This document shows positions 11,601 to 26,600 of a DNA stretch of 64,000 bases, piece by piece. Source of the stretch: Nephrocerus scutellatus (lineage: Eukaryota > Arthropoda > Insecta > Diptera > Pipunculidae); NCBI GenBank assembly GCA_947095585.1, contig OX352761.1, forward strand, positions 80,355,267-80,419,266, given 5' to 3'. Within the stretch, counting starts at the first letter, position 1; each line of letters starts with the position of its first letter. The translations under genes and the position numbers were made by a program. The notes beneath the pieces were generated by a model. The model was not told the origin of the DNA, did not search any database, and was given only the letters and a program-made list of their open reading frames with translations.

Positions 11601-14600
11601 AAAAATATGGCCATGCAAACTCTTAGTGCTTCCATGAACAGGCAGAATAGATTTTGCAATCAAAATCCACCACCAAACCAAGAAGCGCAGCCGACGCAGC
11701 ACACACCGCACACAGTCATTAAAGTACGACGGTATCTGATGCCAATATATGATATTTAAAAAAATGTATAACGGCCTTGCGGCCAAACCCGGGGCCCGAT
11801 CACTATCAAATTTTAGAAAAAGTATTGTTTATTTGGTATACACATGTGTGTAAGATTTGAAAAAATCGGGTAATTTTTATTTTAAATTTGTATGGGAGCC
11901 CCACGAACCCGGGGCCCGATCACTTCTAAATTTTAAAGAAAGTATTGTCACCGGAAATACACATGTGTACAAAACAAATCGGGCTTTAGGAAGTGCGTTA
12001 AAAATTGACAATTAAAAAAAAATTGTATGGGAACCCCCCGACCTCGGGGCCCGATCGCTTCAAAAATTTTACAAAAAGTTTTGTCCATCGGAGATACACA
12101 TGCGTATAAGATTTGAAGAAAATCGGAAACTTTTTTCATAAAATTTGTATGGGTTCCCCCCGACCCAGAGGTCCGATCACTATCAAATTTTTTAGTGAAA
12201 TGGTGATGGTAAGACAGCTCCATGGTGATAGGGTCGATAGGGTAGGTTGAGTTTATAATGTAATCAAGATGTAGAGCCAACAATGTGGTTGACGTGTTTG
12301 GCTCTACATCTTCACGGATGTAAATATACGCTGCACAAACAACAACTTTCGGTTTATAAAAAAAAATAAAGAAAAATATTCTGTTTTCCAAAGAGCCTTA
12401 TGACTGTATTTTAACACGATACTGCTTGGCAAAGTCCTTGCGCACATAGAATGCAACTCCACCTGCTCTTCTACCCATTATATCGTTCCTAAAAAATATA
12501 ACCGTCTACTTCTACACTCTTATTCGTATGCGTTGTTTTCAGATGCGACTCCGACACATCAATGAGGTCTTGCGAGGTTTTGTTAAATTCCAATCTTAAT
12601 TTATCAATATTAGCAGAAATGCTGCGTGCATTAATATGATTAATTTTGAAGATGTGCCATAGTATGCGTTATTATTACATATAACTATATGGTTCTGGCT
12701 TTGGGGTATTCTGGGTCTATGCTCGTTGTTAGAAGTTGTTAATTAGTTTAAATTCTCGCGTCGGCTTGGTGTTCTGTCGTTCGGTCGGTGCTGAATTATT
12801 GGATTTGCTGAAATTTTTAATGACTTCTCAACGCCCGATTATGTACACGCATATCTCCGGTAACATTACTTTCTATTCAAATTTGAAAGTGATCGGGCCC
12901 CGGGTTCGGGTGGCTCCCATACAATTTTTTTACAAAATTTACCTGATTTTTTTCAAATTTTATACACATGTGTTCGAGTTTCCCAAGGACAACACTTTTA
13001 AAAATTTGGAAGTGATACGGGCCCCGGGTCGATGGCACCCATACAAATTTTAAAAAAAAACACCCGATTTTCTTCAAATTGTATACACATGTGTATCTCC
13101 GACTGACAACACTTTTTGTAAAAATTTGGTACTGATCGTGCCTCGGGGTCGGGGGGTTTCCATACATTTTTTTAAATGTATCGGGTTTTATTCAAATTTT
13201 GTACACATGTGTATCACCGTTTGACATTTTTTTAGAAGTGATCCCCGGGGGTCCAATATAATTTTGTTTTTAAATCTAATCGATTTTCTTTAAAATTTAT
13301 AAACATGTGTATCTCCGATAAGAAAATTCACAAGAAAAATTTTAATTTTTATGGGATGTTTTTTTACTCTTTGCGTACGATTCAACAAATAAGAAGTGAA
13401 CCATACGTGCATAAAACCTCTGAAGCCGGTATGATGCAGTTTATTTATTAGCAACGAGTGGTCCATCATATATCCACCTTTGAAATATCAAAAAATAAAG
13501 TAGCAGGTATTTTAGATACATTAAAGCAATAAATTTCGCCAGTTAGCTTTAACAATACAAGTCGATTTACCTCTCCTAAAACCAAACTAAGAGTCACTAA
13601 AAAATAAGAACTATTTAAAAAGCCCAACATTCTAGTTTTTATTCCTCGTTCAAAAATCTTTTACAAATAATGCTTACAAACACGTGAGCAGAGTTTTTTC
13701 CGGATTTTATGTAAAATCCGTGGAGTCATCCACTTTTTTAGACATATCATTATGTTGCTATTTTTAATTACAGTTTTACTGTGAATTGCTACGTAGTTTT
13801 GAAGTTTTCTAATGAAAAAATCAAACGCAATTGAAGGATTCTGAGCATTGTAGACATCATTCCAAAACTCAAGATTTAATGCTGACCGTAATACAGAATA
13901 GTAAATACTTTTATGTACAATTAGCTGATTTCCCGGCGTTGCACAGGTTTTTTTAAATTCTCTATATTAACTTCACTTGCCCGTGGCATGCTCGGTTGTC
14001 GGTCGGTCGGTCGGTTTGTCGCGGAATCTTGCGATCAATTTTTAACCCACTTCCCAAAGCCCGTTTTTATTGAAATTTTGCACATATTTCCGGAGACAAC
14101 ACTTTCTATTAAAGGGCCAAGGGGTGCCCATATAATGTTTTTTTTAAAATAACCCCAATTTTCGCGAAAGTCTGACAAACGTCCGAGAGTAATAACTTGT
14201 CACTGAAAGCTTTTCAATTCGCCGTTCGGATCCGGCATTAAATTGTAGATCCCCTCGATTTGTGTGCAAAAATATACATGCTCAACGCAAGTGGTTGCGA
14301 AAAGGCCTAGGCCTAGCACCGCAATGGTCTGTCAATTCGTATATTATTATGTAATTAAGCAGCCCTCAATTTCTTATATTTAACCATACATTAAAATTTA
14401 AATTTTAATTTATTAATACTATCTAGAGAACGTCTTGCTTATGTCAACTTTTCCCCTACCCTATCATCATTATTCTCCAGTAAAATTGAAATTCTGTGGC
14501 GTACATAAGACAATATTATTTTCTTACTATGCACTTTATTTTTGGGGTTAGTTTTATGCATACTAGATATCTGTCAAAGTATAATCTGGTTCTGTAAGAT

Positions 14601-17600
14601 GAAACACATGAAGCACATAATTTGAATTTAAAAATACAATAGCCAGGGCGTTGTGTTGCTCATACCAAGATTCACTTATTTTTGCCAACATGTCATGAGT
14701 GATCCTGATACTTTTCCCTACGTACACATAAAATCCCAACAATTTTTCGTACACCATCTGTACGCAAATTTTTTCATTTACAAAAAAAACGTCCACAACA
14801 AAAACTTTGTTTTTCGGGTACAGCCTTTAATGGGGGGTGAGACAAATCTTGTCTTTGTTTATCCAAAACTGCAACGCACAACCCACGCCGTACAAAAATA
14901 GTACGAATAAGAAAATGAACCAGTTTTTATCTTTGCAACTTATAAAATTATCTTTTAATTTAATTTAATTCAATTTATAAAATGTACAAAAAAACCATTC
15001 AATTTTTACGTCAAAAGAAGCAGAAGTGAACTGTAGCAGCTTCAGAAAAAAAAACAAATCCATAAATTAAATTTTTTTATCTAAATTCTCTAATCGCAGA
15101 AATTAATATGGATGTTTTTTTACTGTAGGAGAAAATCCTCGAAAGAGACTTTTGCCATCAGATGTCAAATTTGAAAATGCTCAGATCATTTTATTCTGAG
15201 CACTTAGAGCACGCTCATACTCTGAGCAAATAAGAAACACGAGCATTTTTCTTGAGAACTCTTTGACTGCTCTGAACTAATTTATGAAAACGCCAAATGA
15301 CTCGTTTTATTTCCTGGGTTCATTTGTGAGTTGGTTTCAGTTTAACGTTGCATTTACGAACTGTGCCCGGAGCACGGTTTGATTTTATGTAACTTTGTTT
15401 TGTAACCGATAATGTTACTTTGCTACCCGTCGGCAATCGGGTACATCGGGCACTCACCTCGTTCACCTCGAAAACTCTGTCACTTTGAAAGCTAACCTAT
15501 TGGTATGGTTTCGGATACGGTTTGTGCAATTGGAAAGAGACATTAGTAAACAAAATACATACATATTACTTAAAGATGAAATGGAATGTTCATAATCGAT
15601 TCGATTTCGATTCATGGTAACTTTGTGAAATGGCATTAATAATGATTGTGTAAGTCGACGTAATGTATATTGATGCTTGAGAAATGATGTGAAACAGAAA
15701 TTTTCTGTTTTCGTTTATTATTAGAAATAATGACATTATTAATTACCGTGTTAGTGCCGAGTTAAAAATATGGCCATGCAAACTCTTAGTGCTTCCATGA
15801 ACAGGCAGAATAGATTTTGCAATCAAAATCCACCACCAAACCAAGAAGCGCAGCCGACGCAGCACACACCGCACACAGTCATTAAAGTACGACGGTATCT
15901 GATGCCAATATATGATATTTAAAAAAAAAATGTATAACGGCCTTGCGGCCAAACCCGGGGCCCGATCACTATCAAATTTTAGAAAAAGTATTGTTTATTT
16001 GGTATACACATGTGTGTAAGATTTGAAAAAATCGGGTAATTTTTATTTTAAATTTGTATGGGAGCCCCACGAACCCGGGGCCCGATCACTTCTAAATTTT
16101 AAAGAAAGTATTGTCACCGGAAATACACATGTGTACAAAACAAATCGGGCTTTAGGAAGTGCGTTAAAAATTGACAATTAAAAAAAAATTGTATGGGAAC
16201 CCCCCGACCTCGGGGCCCGATCGCTTCAAAAATTTTACAAAAAGTTTTGTCCATCGGAGATACACATGCGTATAAGATTTGAAGAAAATCGGAAACTTTT
16301 TTCATAAAATTTGTATGGGTTCCCCCCGACCCAGAGGTCCGATCACTATCAAATTTTTTAGTGAAATGGTGATGGTAAGACAGCTCCATGGTGATAGGGT
16401 CGATAGGGTAGGTTGAGTTTATAATGTAATCAAGATGTAGAGCCAACAATGTGGTTGACGTGTTTGGCTCTACATCTTCACGGATGTAAATATACGCTGC
16501 ACAAACAACAACTTTCGGTTTATAAAAAAAATAAAGAAAAATATTCTGTTTTCCAAAGAGCCTTATGACTGTATTTTAACACGATACTGCTTGGCAAAGT
16601 CCTTGCGCACATAGAATGCAACTCCACCTGCTCTTCTACCCATTATATCGTTCCTAAAAAATATAACCGTCTACTTCTACACTCTTATTCGTATGCGTTG
16701 TTTTCAGATGCGACTCCGACACATCAATGAGGTCTTGCGAGGTTTTGTTAAATTCCAATCTTAATTTATCAATATTAGCAGAAATGCTGCGTGCATTAAT
16801 ATGATTAATTTTGAAGATGTGCCATAGTATGCGTTATTATTACATATAACTATATGGTTCTGGCTTTGGGGTATTCTGGGTCTATGCTCGTTGTTAGAAG
16901 TTGTTAATTAGTTTAAATTCTCGCGTCGGCTTGGTGTTCTGTCGTTCGGTCGGTGCTGAATTATTGGATTTGCTGAAATTTTTAATGACTTCTCAACGCC
17001 CGATTATGTACACGCATATCTCCGGTAACATTACTTTCTATTCAAATTTGAAAGTGATCGGGCCCCGGGTTCGGGTGGCTCCCATACAATTTTTTTACAA
17101 AATTTACCTGATTTTTTTCAAATTTTATACACATGTGTTCGAGTTTCCCAAGGACAACACTTTTAAAAATTTGGAAGTGATACGGGCCCCGGGTCGATGG
17201 CACCCATACAAATTTTAAAAAAAAACACCCGATTTTCTTCAAATTGTATACACATGTGTAAATCCGATGGACAACATGTTTGTAAAAATTTGGAAGTTAA
17301 AAAAAAGTACCCAATTTTCTTCAAATTTTATACACATGTGTATCTCCGACTGACAACACTTTTTGTAAAAATTTGGTACTGATCGTGCCTCGGGGTCGGG
17401 GGGTTTCCATACATTTTTTTAAATGTATCGGGTTTTATTCAAATTTTGTACACATGTGTATCACCGTTTGACATTTTTTTAGAAGTGATCCCCGGGGGTC
17501 CAATATAATTTTGTTTTTAAATCTAATCGATTTTCTTTAAAATTTATAAACATGTGTATCACCGATAAGAAAATTCACAAGAAAAATTTTAATTTTTATG

Positions 17601-20600
17601 GGATGTTTTTTTACTCTTTGCGTACGATTCAACAAATAAGAAGTGAACCATACGTGCATAAAACCTCTGAAGCCGGTATGATGCAGTTTATTTATTAGCA
17701 ACGAGTGGTCCATCATATATCCACCTTTGAAATATCAAAAAATAAAGTAGCAGGTATTTTAGATACATTAAAGCAATAAATTTCGCCAGTTAGCTTTAAC
17801 AATACAAGTCGATTTACCTCTCCTAAAACCAAACTAAGAGTCACTAAAAAATAAGAACTATTTAAAAAGCCCAACATTCTAGTTTTTATTCCTCGTTCAA
17901 AAATCTTTTACAAATAATGCTTACAAACACGTGAGCAGAGTTTTTTCCGGATTTTATGTAAAATCCGTGGAGTCATCCACTTTTTTAGACATATCATTAT
18001 GTTGCTATTTTTAATTACAGTTTTACTGTGAATTGCTACGTAGTTTTGAAGTTTTCTAATGAAAAAATCAAACGCAATTGAAGGATTCTGAGCATTGTAG
18101 ACATCATTCCAAAACTCAAGATTTAATGCTGACCGTAATACAGAATAGTAAATACTTTTATGTACAATTAGCTGATTTCCCGGCGTTGCACAGGTTTTTT
18201 TAAATTCTCTATATTAACTTCACTTGCCCGTGGCATGCTCGGTTGTCGGTCGGTCGGTCGGTTTGTCGCGGAATCTTGCGATCAATTTTTAACCCACTTC
18301 CCAAAGCCCGTTTTTATTGAAATTTTGCACATATTTCCGGAGACAACACTTTCTATTAAAGGGCCAAGGGGTGCCCATATAATGTTTTTTTTAAAATAAC
18401 CCCAATTTTCGCGAAAGTCTGACAAACGTCCGAGAGTAATAACTTGTCACTGAAAGCTTTTCAATTCGCCGTTCGGATCCGGCATTAAATTGTAGATCCC
18501 CTCGATTTGTGTGCAAAAATATACATGCTCAACGCAAGTGGTTGCGAAAAGGCCTAGGCCTAGCACCGCAATGGTCTGTCAATTCGTATATTATTATGTA
18601 ATTAAGCAGCCCTCAATTTCTTATATTTAACCATACATTAAAATTTAAATTTTAATTTATTAATACTATCTAGAGAACGTCTTGCTTATGTCAACTTTTC
18701 CCCTACCCTATCATCATTATTCTCCAGTAAAATTGAAATTCTGTGGCGTACATAAGACAATATTATTTTCTTACTATGCACTTTATTTTTGGGGTTAGTT
18801 TTATGCATACTAGATATCTGTCAAAGTATAATCTGGTTCTGTAAGATGAAACACATGAAGCACATAATTTGAATTTAAAAATACAATAGCCAGGGCGTTG
18901 TGTTGCTCATACCAAGATTCACTTATTTTTGCCAACATGTCATGAGTGATCCTGATACTTTTCCCTACGTACACATAAAATCCCAACAATTTTTCGTACA
19001 CCATCTGTACGCAAATTTTTTCATTTACAAAAAAAACGTCCACAACAAAAACTTTGTTTTTCGGGTACAGCCTTTAATGGGGGGTGAGACAAATCTTGTC
19101 TTTGTTTATCCAAAACTGCAACGCACAACCCACGCCGTACAAAAATAGTACGAATAAGAAAATGAACCAGTTTTTATCTTTGCAACTTATAAAATTATCT
19201 TTTAATTTAATTTAATTCAATTTATAAAATGTACAAAAAAACCATTCAATTTTTACGTCAAAAGAAGCAGAAGTGAACTGTAGCAGCTTCAGAAAAAAAA
19301 ACAAATCCATAAATTAAATTTTTTTATCTAAATTCTCTAATCGCAGAAATTAATATGGATGTTTTTTTACTGTAGGAGAAAATCCTCGAAAGAGACTTTT
19401 GCCATCAGATGTCAAATTTGAAAATGCTCAGATCATTTTATTCTGAGCACTTAGAGCACGCTCATACTCTGAGCAAATAAGAAACACGAGCATTTTTCTT
19501 GAGAACTCTTTGACTGCTCTGAACTAATTTATGAAAACGCCAAATGACTCGTTTTATTTCCTGGGTTCATTTGTGAGTTGGTTTCAGTTTAACGTTGCAT
19601 TTACGAACTGTGCCCGGAGCACGGTTTGATTTTATGTAACTTTGTTTTGTAACCGATAATGTTACTTTGCTACCCGTCGGCAATCGGGTACATCGGGCAC
19701 TCACCTCGTTCACCTCGAAAACTCTGTCACTTTGAAAGCTAACCTATTGGTATGGTTTCGGATACGGTTTGTGCAATTGGAAAGAGACATTAGTAAACAA
19801 AATACATACATATTACTTAAAGATGAAATGGAATGTTCATAATCGATTCGATTTCGATTCATGGTAACTTTGTGAAATGGCATTAATAATGATTGTGTAA
19901 GTCGACGTAATGTATATTGATGCTTGAGAAATGATGTGAAACAGAAATTTTCTGTTTTCGTTTATTATTAGAAATAATGACATTATTAATTACCGTGTTA
20001 GTGCCGAGTTAAAAATATGGCCATGCAAACTCTTAGTGCTTCCATGAACAGGCAGAATAGATTTTGCAATCAAAATCCACCACCAAACCAAGAAGCGCAG
20101 CCGACGCAGCACACACCGCACACAGTCATTAAAGTACGACGGTATCTGATGCCAATATATGATATTTAAAAAAAAAATGTATAACGGCCTTGCGGCCAAA
20201 CCCGGGGCCCGATCACTATCAAATTTTAGAAAAAGTATTGTTTATTTGGTATACACATGTGTGTAAGATTTGAAAAAATCGGGTAATTTTTATTTTAAAT
20301 TTGTATGGGAGCCCCACGAACCCGGGGCCCGATCACTTCTAAATTTTAAAGAAAGTATTGTCACCGGAAATACACATGTGTACAAAACAAATCGGGCTTT
20401 AGGAAGTGCGTTAAAAATTGACAATTAAAAAAAAATTGTATGGGAACCCCCCGACCTCGGGGCCCGATCGCTTCAAAAATTTTACAAAAAGTTTTGTCCA
20501 TCGGAGATACACATGCGTATAAGATTTGAAGAAAATCGGAAACTTTTTTCATAAAATTTGTATGGGTTCCCCCCGACCCAGAGGTCCGATCACTATCAAA

Positions 20601-23600
20601 TTTTTTAGTGAAATGGTGATGGTAAGACAGCTCCATGGTGATAGGGTCGATAGGGTAGGTTGAGTTTATAATGTAATCAAGATGTAGAGCCAACAATGTG
20701 GTTGACGTGTTTGGCTCTACATCTTCACGGATGTAAATATACGCTGCACAAACAACAACTTTCGGTTTATAAAAAAAATAAAGAAAAATATTCTGTTTTC
20801 CAAAGAGCCTTATGACTGTATTTTAACACGATACTGCTTGGCAAAGTCCTTGCGCACATAGAATGCAACTCCACCTGCTCTTCTACCCATTATATCGTTC
20901 CTAAAAAATATAACCGTCTACTTCTACACTCTTATTCGTATGCGTTGTTTTCAGATGCGACTCCGACACATCAATGAGGTCTTGCGAGGTTTTGTTAAAT
21001 TCCAATCTTAATTTATCAATATTAGCAGAAATGCTGCGTGCATTAATATGATTAATTTTGAAGATGTGCCATAGTATGCGTTATTATTACATATAACTAT
21101 ATGGTTCTGGCTTTGGGGTATTCTGGGTCTATGCTCGTTGTTAGAAGTTGTTAATTAGTTTAAATTCTCGCGTCGGCTTGGTGTTCTGTCGTTCGGTCGG
21201 TGCTGAATTATTGGATTTGCTGAAATTTTTAATGACTTCTCAACGCCCGATTATGTACACGCATATCTCCGGTAACATTACTTTCTATTCAAATTTGAAA
21301 GTGATCGGGCCCCGGGTTCGGGTGGCTCCCATACAATTTTTTTACAAAATTTACCTGATTTTTTTCAAATTTTATACACATGTGTTCGAGTTTCCCAAGG
21401 ACAACACTTTTAAAAATTTGGAAGTGATACGGGCCCCGGGTCGATGGCACCCATACAAATTTTAAAAAAAAACACCCGATTTTCTTCAAATTGTATACAC
21501 ATGTGTAAATCCGATGGACAACATGTTTGTAAAAATTTGGAAGTTAAAAAAAAGTACCCAATTTTCTTCAAATTTTATACACATGTGTATCTCCGACTGA
21601 CAACACTTTTTGTAAAAATTTGGTACTGATCGTGCCTCGGGGTCGGGGGGTTTCCATACATTTTTTTAAATGTATCGGGTTTTATTCAAATTTTGTACAC
21701 ATGTGTATCACCGTTTGACATTTTTTTAGAAGTGATCCCCGGGGGTCCAATATAATTTTGTTTTTAAATCTAATCGATTTTCTTTAAAATTTATAAACAT
21801 GTGTATCACCGATAAGAAAATTCACAAGAAAAATTTTAATTTTTATGGGATGTTTTTTTACTCTTTGCGTACGATTCAACAAATAAGAAGTGAACCATAC
21901 GTGCATAAAACCTCTGAAGCCGGTATGATGCAGTTTATTTATTAGCAACGAGTGGTCCATCATATATCCACCTTTGAAATATCAAAAAATAAAGTAGCAG
22001 GTATTTTAGATACATTAAAGCAATAAATTTCGCCAGTTAGCTTTAACAATACAAGTCGATTTACCTCTCCTAAAACCAAACTAAGAGTCACTAAAAAATA
22101 AGAACTATTTAAAAAGCCCAACATTCTAGTTTTTATTCCTCGTTCAAAAATCTTTTACAAATAATGCTTACAAACACGTGAGCAGAGTTTTTTCCGGATT
22201 TTATGTAAAATCCGTGGAGTCATCCACTTTTTTAGACATATCATTATGTTGCTATTTTTAATTACAGTTTTACTGTGAATTGCTACGTAGTTTTGAAGTT
22301 TTCTAATGAAAAAATCAAACGCAATTGAAGGATTCTGAGCATTGTAGACATCATTCCAAAACTCAAGATTTAATGCTGACCGTAATACAGAATAGTAAAT
22401 ACTTTTATGTACAATTAGCTGATTTCCCGGCGTTGCACAGGTTTTTTTAAATTCTCTATATTAACTTCACTTGCCCGTGGCATGCTCGGTTGTCGGTCGG
22501 TCGGTCGGTTTGTCGCGGAATCTTGCGATCAATTTTTAACCCACTTCCCAAAGCCCGTTTTTATTGAAATTTTGCACATATTTCCGGAGACAACACTTTC
22601 TATTAAAGGGCCAAGGGGTGCCCATATAATGTTTTTTTTAAAATAACCCCAATTTTCGCGAAAGTCTGACAAACGTCCGAGATAATAACTTGTCACTGAA
22701 AGCTTTTCAATTCGCCGTTCGGATCCGGCATTAAATTGTAGATCCCCTCGATTTGTGTGCAAAAATATACATGCTCAACGCAAGTGGTTGCGAAAAGGCC
22801 TAGGCCTAGCACCGCAATGGTCTGTCAATTCGTATATTATTATGGAATTAAGCAGCCCTCAATTTCTTATATTTAACCATACATTAAAATTTAAATTTTA
22901 ATTTATTAATACTATCTAGAGAACGTCTTGCTTATGTCAACTTTTCCCCTACCCTATCATCATTATTCTCCAGTAAAATTGAAATTCTGTGGCGTACATA
23001 AGACAATATTATTTTCTTACTATGCACTTTATTTTTGGGGTTAGTTTTATGCATACTAGATATCTGTCAAAGTATAATCTGGTTCTGTAAGATGAAACAC
23101 ATGAAGCACATAATTTGAATTTAAAAATACAATAGCCAGGGCGTTGTGTTGCTCATACCAAGATTCACTTATTTTTGCCAACATGTCATGAGTGATCCTG
23201 ATACTTTTCCCTACGTACACATAAAATCCCAACAATTTTTCGTACACCATCTGTACGCAAATTTTTTCATTTACAAAAAAAACGTCCACAACAAAAACTT
23301 TGTTTTTCGGGTACAGCCTTTAATGGGGGGTGAGACAAATCTTGTCTTTGTTTATCCAAAACTGCAACGCACAACCCACGCCGTACAAAAATAGTACGAA
23401 TAAGAAAATGAACCAGTTTTTATCTTTGCAACTTATAAAATTATCTTTTAATTTAATTTAATTCAATTTATAAAATGTACAAAAAAACCATTCAATTTTT
23501 ACGTCAAAAGAAGCAGAAGTGAACTGTAGCAGCTTCAGAAAAAAAAACAAATCCATAAATTAAATTTTTTTATCTAAATTCTCTAATCGCAGAAATTAAT

Positions 23601-26600
23601 ATGGATGTTTTTTTACTGTAGGAGAAAATCCTCGAAAGAGACTTTTGCCATCAGATGTCAAATTTGAAAATGCTCAGATCATTTTATTCTGAGCACTTAG
23701 AGCACGCTCATACTCTGAGCAAATAAGAAACACGAGCATTTTTCTTGAGAACTCTTTGACTGCTCTGAACTAATTTATGAAAACGCCAAATGACTCGTTT
23801 TATTTCCTGGGTTCATTTGTGAGTTGGTTTCAGTTTAACGTTGAATTTACGAACTGTGCCCGGAGCACGGTTTGATTTTATGTAACTTTGTTTTGTAACC
23901 GATAATGTTACTTTGCTACCCGTCGGCAATCGGGTACATCGGGCACTCACCTCGTTCACCTCGAAAACTCTGTCACTTTGAAAGCTAACCTATTGGTATG
24001 GTTTCGGATACGGTTTGTGCAATTGGAAAGAGACATTAGTAAACAAAATACATACATATTACTTAAAGATGAAATGGAATGTTCATAATCGATTCGATTT
24101 CGATTCATGGTAACTTTGTGAAATGGCATTAATAATGATTGTGTAAGTCGACGTAATGTATATTGATGCTTGAGAAATGATGTGAAACAGAAATTTTCTG
24201 TTTTCGTTTATTATTAGAAATAATGACATTATTAATTACCGTGTTAGTGCCGAGTTAAAAATATGGCCATGCAAACTCTTAGTGCTTCCATGAACAGGCA
24301 GAATAGATTTTGCAATCAAAATCCACCACCAAACCAAGAAGCGCAGCCGACGCAGCACACACCGCACACAGTCATTAAAGTACGACGGTATCTGATGCCA
24401 ATATATGATATTTAAAAAAATGTATAACGGCCTTGCGGCCAAACCCGGGGCCCGATCACTATCAAATTTTAGAAAAAGTATTGTTTATTGGGTATACACA
24501 TGTGTGTAAAATTTGAAAAAATCGGGTAATTTTTATTTTAAATTTGTATGGGAGCCCCACGAACCCGGGGCCCGATCACTTCTAAATTTTAAAGAAAGTA
24601 TTGTCACCGGAAATACACATGTGTACAAAACAAATCGGGCTTTAGGAAGTGCGTTAAAAATTGACAATTAAAAAAAAATTGTATGGGAACCCCCCGACCT
24701 CGGGGCCCGATCGCTTCAAAAATTTTACAAAAAGTTTTGTCCATCGGAGATACACATGCGTATAAGATTTGAAGAAAATCGGAAACTTTTTTCATAAAAT
24801 TTGTATGGGTTCCCCCCGACCCAGAGGTCCGATCACTATCAAATTTTTTAGTGAAATGGTGATGGTAAGACAGCTCCATGGTGATAGGGTCGATAACTGT
24901 CTCAAAAATATCATATTATGAACCAACACAATCAAATACTTGCCATGTTAATAGGCGTAGTCACTGAATAAAGTGTATCGATTCGATTGTTATCAATTGA
25001 CATGTTAATAGGCGTAGTCACTGAATATAAGTGTATCGATTCCGTAGTTAATGCTGATGAGGAAGTTATTTATCTAATAAAGTTCTTAAACTCACTTGAT
25101 TCGTCTAGATGGCCACCGCATCATCTCTTACTTTACTTTTACACGAAACTAAAACGACGCGAGTCCAAATGCTTTAATCAATGGATCATGGTCAGGGAAA
25201 ACTACAAAAAACCTTGACCAAGAAAAGATTACAATTTATAAAAGTCATGTAAAAAATACTGAAATATATATTTTATATTAATAAACAACTTATGAATACT
25301 TCATCCATCATCCTTCAGGAAGTTGTTAACGGCTAATTTGAATGCCTGCAGATTATAAGATTCGGAAAACACGCGCTCGACCAATTGATTCCACATCGAA
25401 GAGACTCTCGGAATAAAGGAGGATTTAAAGTGTTGGGTTCTACATGAGAACGGTTTTAAGGCAAATCTATGTTGATTGGACCTTAAACGAGTGTTTACGT
25501 TACTGATAAAAGGACCTGGAACTAGAGAATGGGTTCCTAAAGAACATCTACCGTTGTAAAATTTGTAGAAAACCGATAAAGCTCCTACATTTCGTCTGTG
25601 CTCCAAAGTATCAAGAGACGAAGTAATGGTTACATCGTTTATCAAACGGATAACTCTATTTTGAACACCATCAATATGAACCAAATGCGATCTTGGAGCC
25701 CCCACCCCACACATATGAATTAAATTCTAAAATTGGTCTAACATAAGATTTATATAATCTTAAATACTTCAGAGGGAGTGAAGTAGAAGTTACAATGTCT
25801 TATGAAGCCCAAACATTGGCTAGCTCTTTTTAAAATTTCATAAATATGATCCTTCCAGGAAAGATCACTTGAAACTTTCAAACCTAACATCTTAAGTGAA
25901 ACTGATCTTGCAATAGTGGCACCGTTAATTACTGGTGGAACCTAATGTTGAATTGCCTTTTGAGAAAAAAGACATGCCTGGAATTTATTTGGGTTAAATT
26001 CCACCCTATTAGATCTGCCCCAATCAAGAATGACTTGAATGTTCGAAAGAATTGTCGAATTCATTAATTCACCCGAACCAATCAAGCGAGAATTGCATTC
26101 TTTTTGACTGACAAACTCAATGGAAGCCGATAGTGTTGTATCATCAGCAAATGAATGGATATCACAGGTTGTAGAAGACAACAGGTCGTTGATATATATC
26201 AAGAAGAGCGTGGGCGACAAGGATGGCCCTTGAGGCACGCCAGCATTGATCCCACTTGAAGCTGAAGATATACCATTAATACAACTTTTGTTTTACGGTT
26301 CCATAAATAATTCTCAATCCATGTAATATGAGAGGAGTGTAAGTTTAGTGCACGAATCTTATTAATAAGACAATCATGCCACACTCTATCAAAAGCTTTA
26401 GAAATATCTAAGGAAACAACGCTTGATTCACCTAGGTTTTCAATGCTTCGCTCCAAACAATGAGTCATGCACGTCATTAGTTCACCTGAAGAGCGATTTT
26501 TACGAAATCCAAATTCGGAAAACACGCGCTCGACCAATTGATTCCACATCGAAGAGACTCTCGGAATAAAGGAGGATTTAAAGTGTTGGGTTCTACATGA

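Larger units (their letters stand above)
3919..24896. repeat. macrosatellite: five tandem ~4.2-kb units inside calreticulin intron 2
   Basis: The block beginning 'ggttgagtttataatgtaatc' recurs at 3919, 8082, 12245, 16411 and 20658. Spacings are 4163, 4163, 4166 and 4247, and the last unit ends at 24896 after 'gggtcgata'. The units are almost identical. Each contains the same parts in order: a 14-bp-stem hairpin, an antisense LINE endonuclease fragment, a complete DINE-like element (+), a DINE-like 5' end (+), an unrecognised region and a long DINE-like element (-). All small reading frames in the array recur with the unit and are not genes. Near-identity implies recent amplification or homogenisation. 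Confidence 0.93.

Noticed and set aside
3919..24896. CRISPR-like or gene-cluster reading of the regular repeats
   Set aside because: Unit length is 4.2 kb with internal transposon pieces; there are no short repeat-spacer structures and no cas-like genes, and the context is an insect intron.
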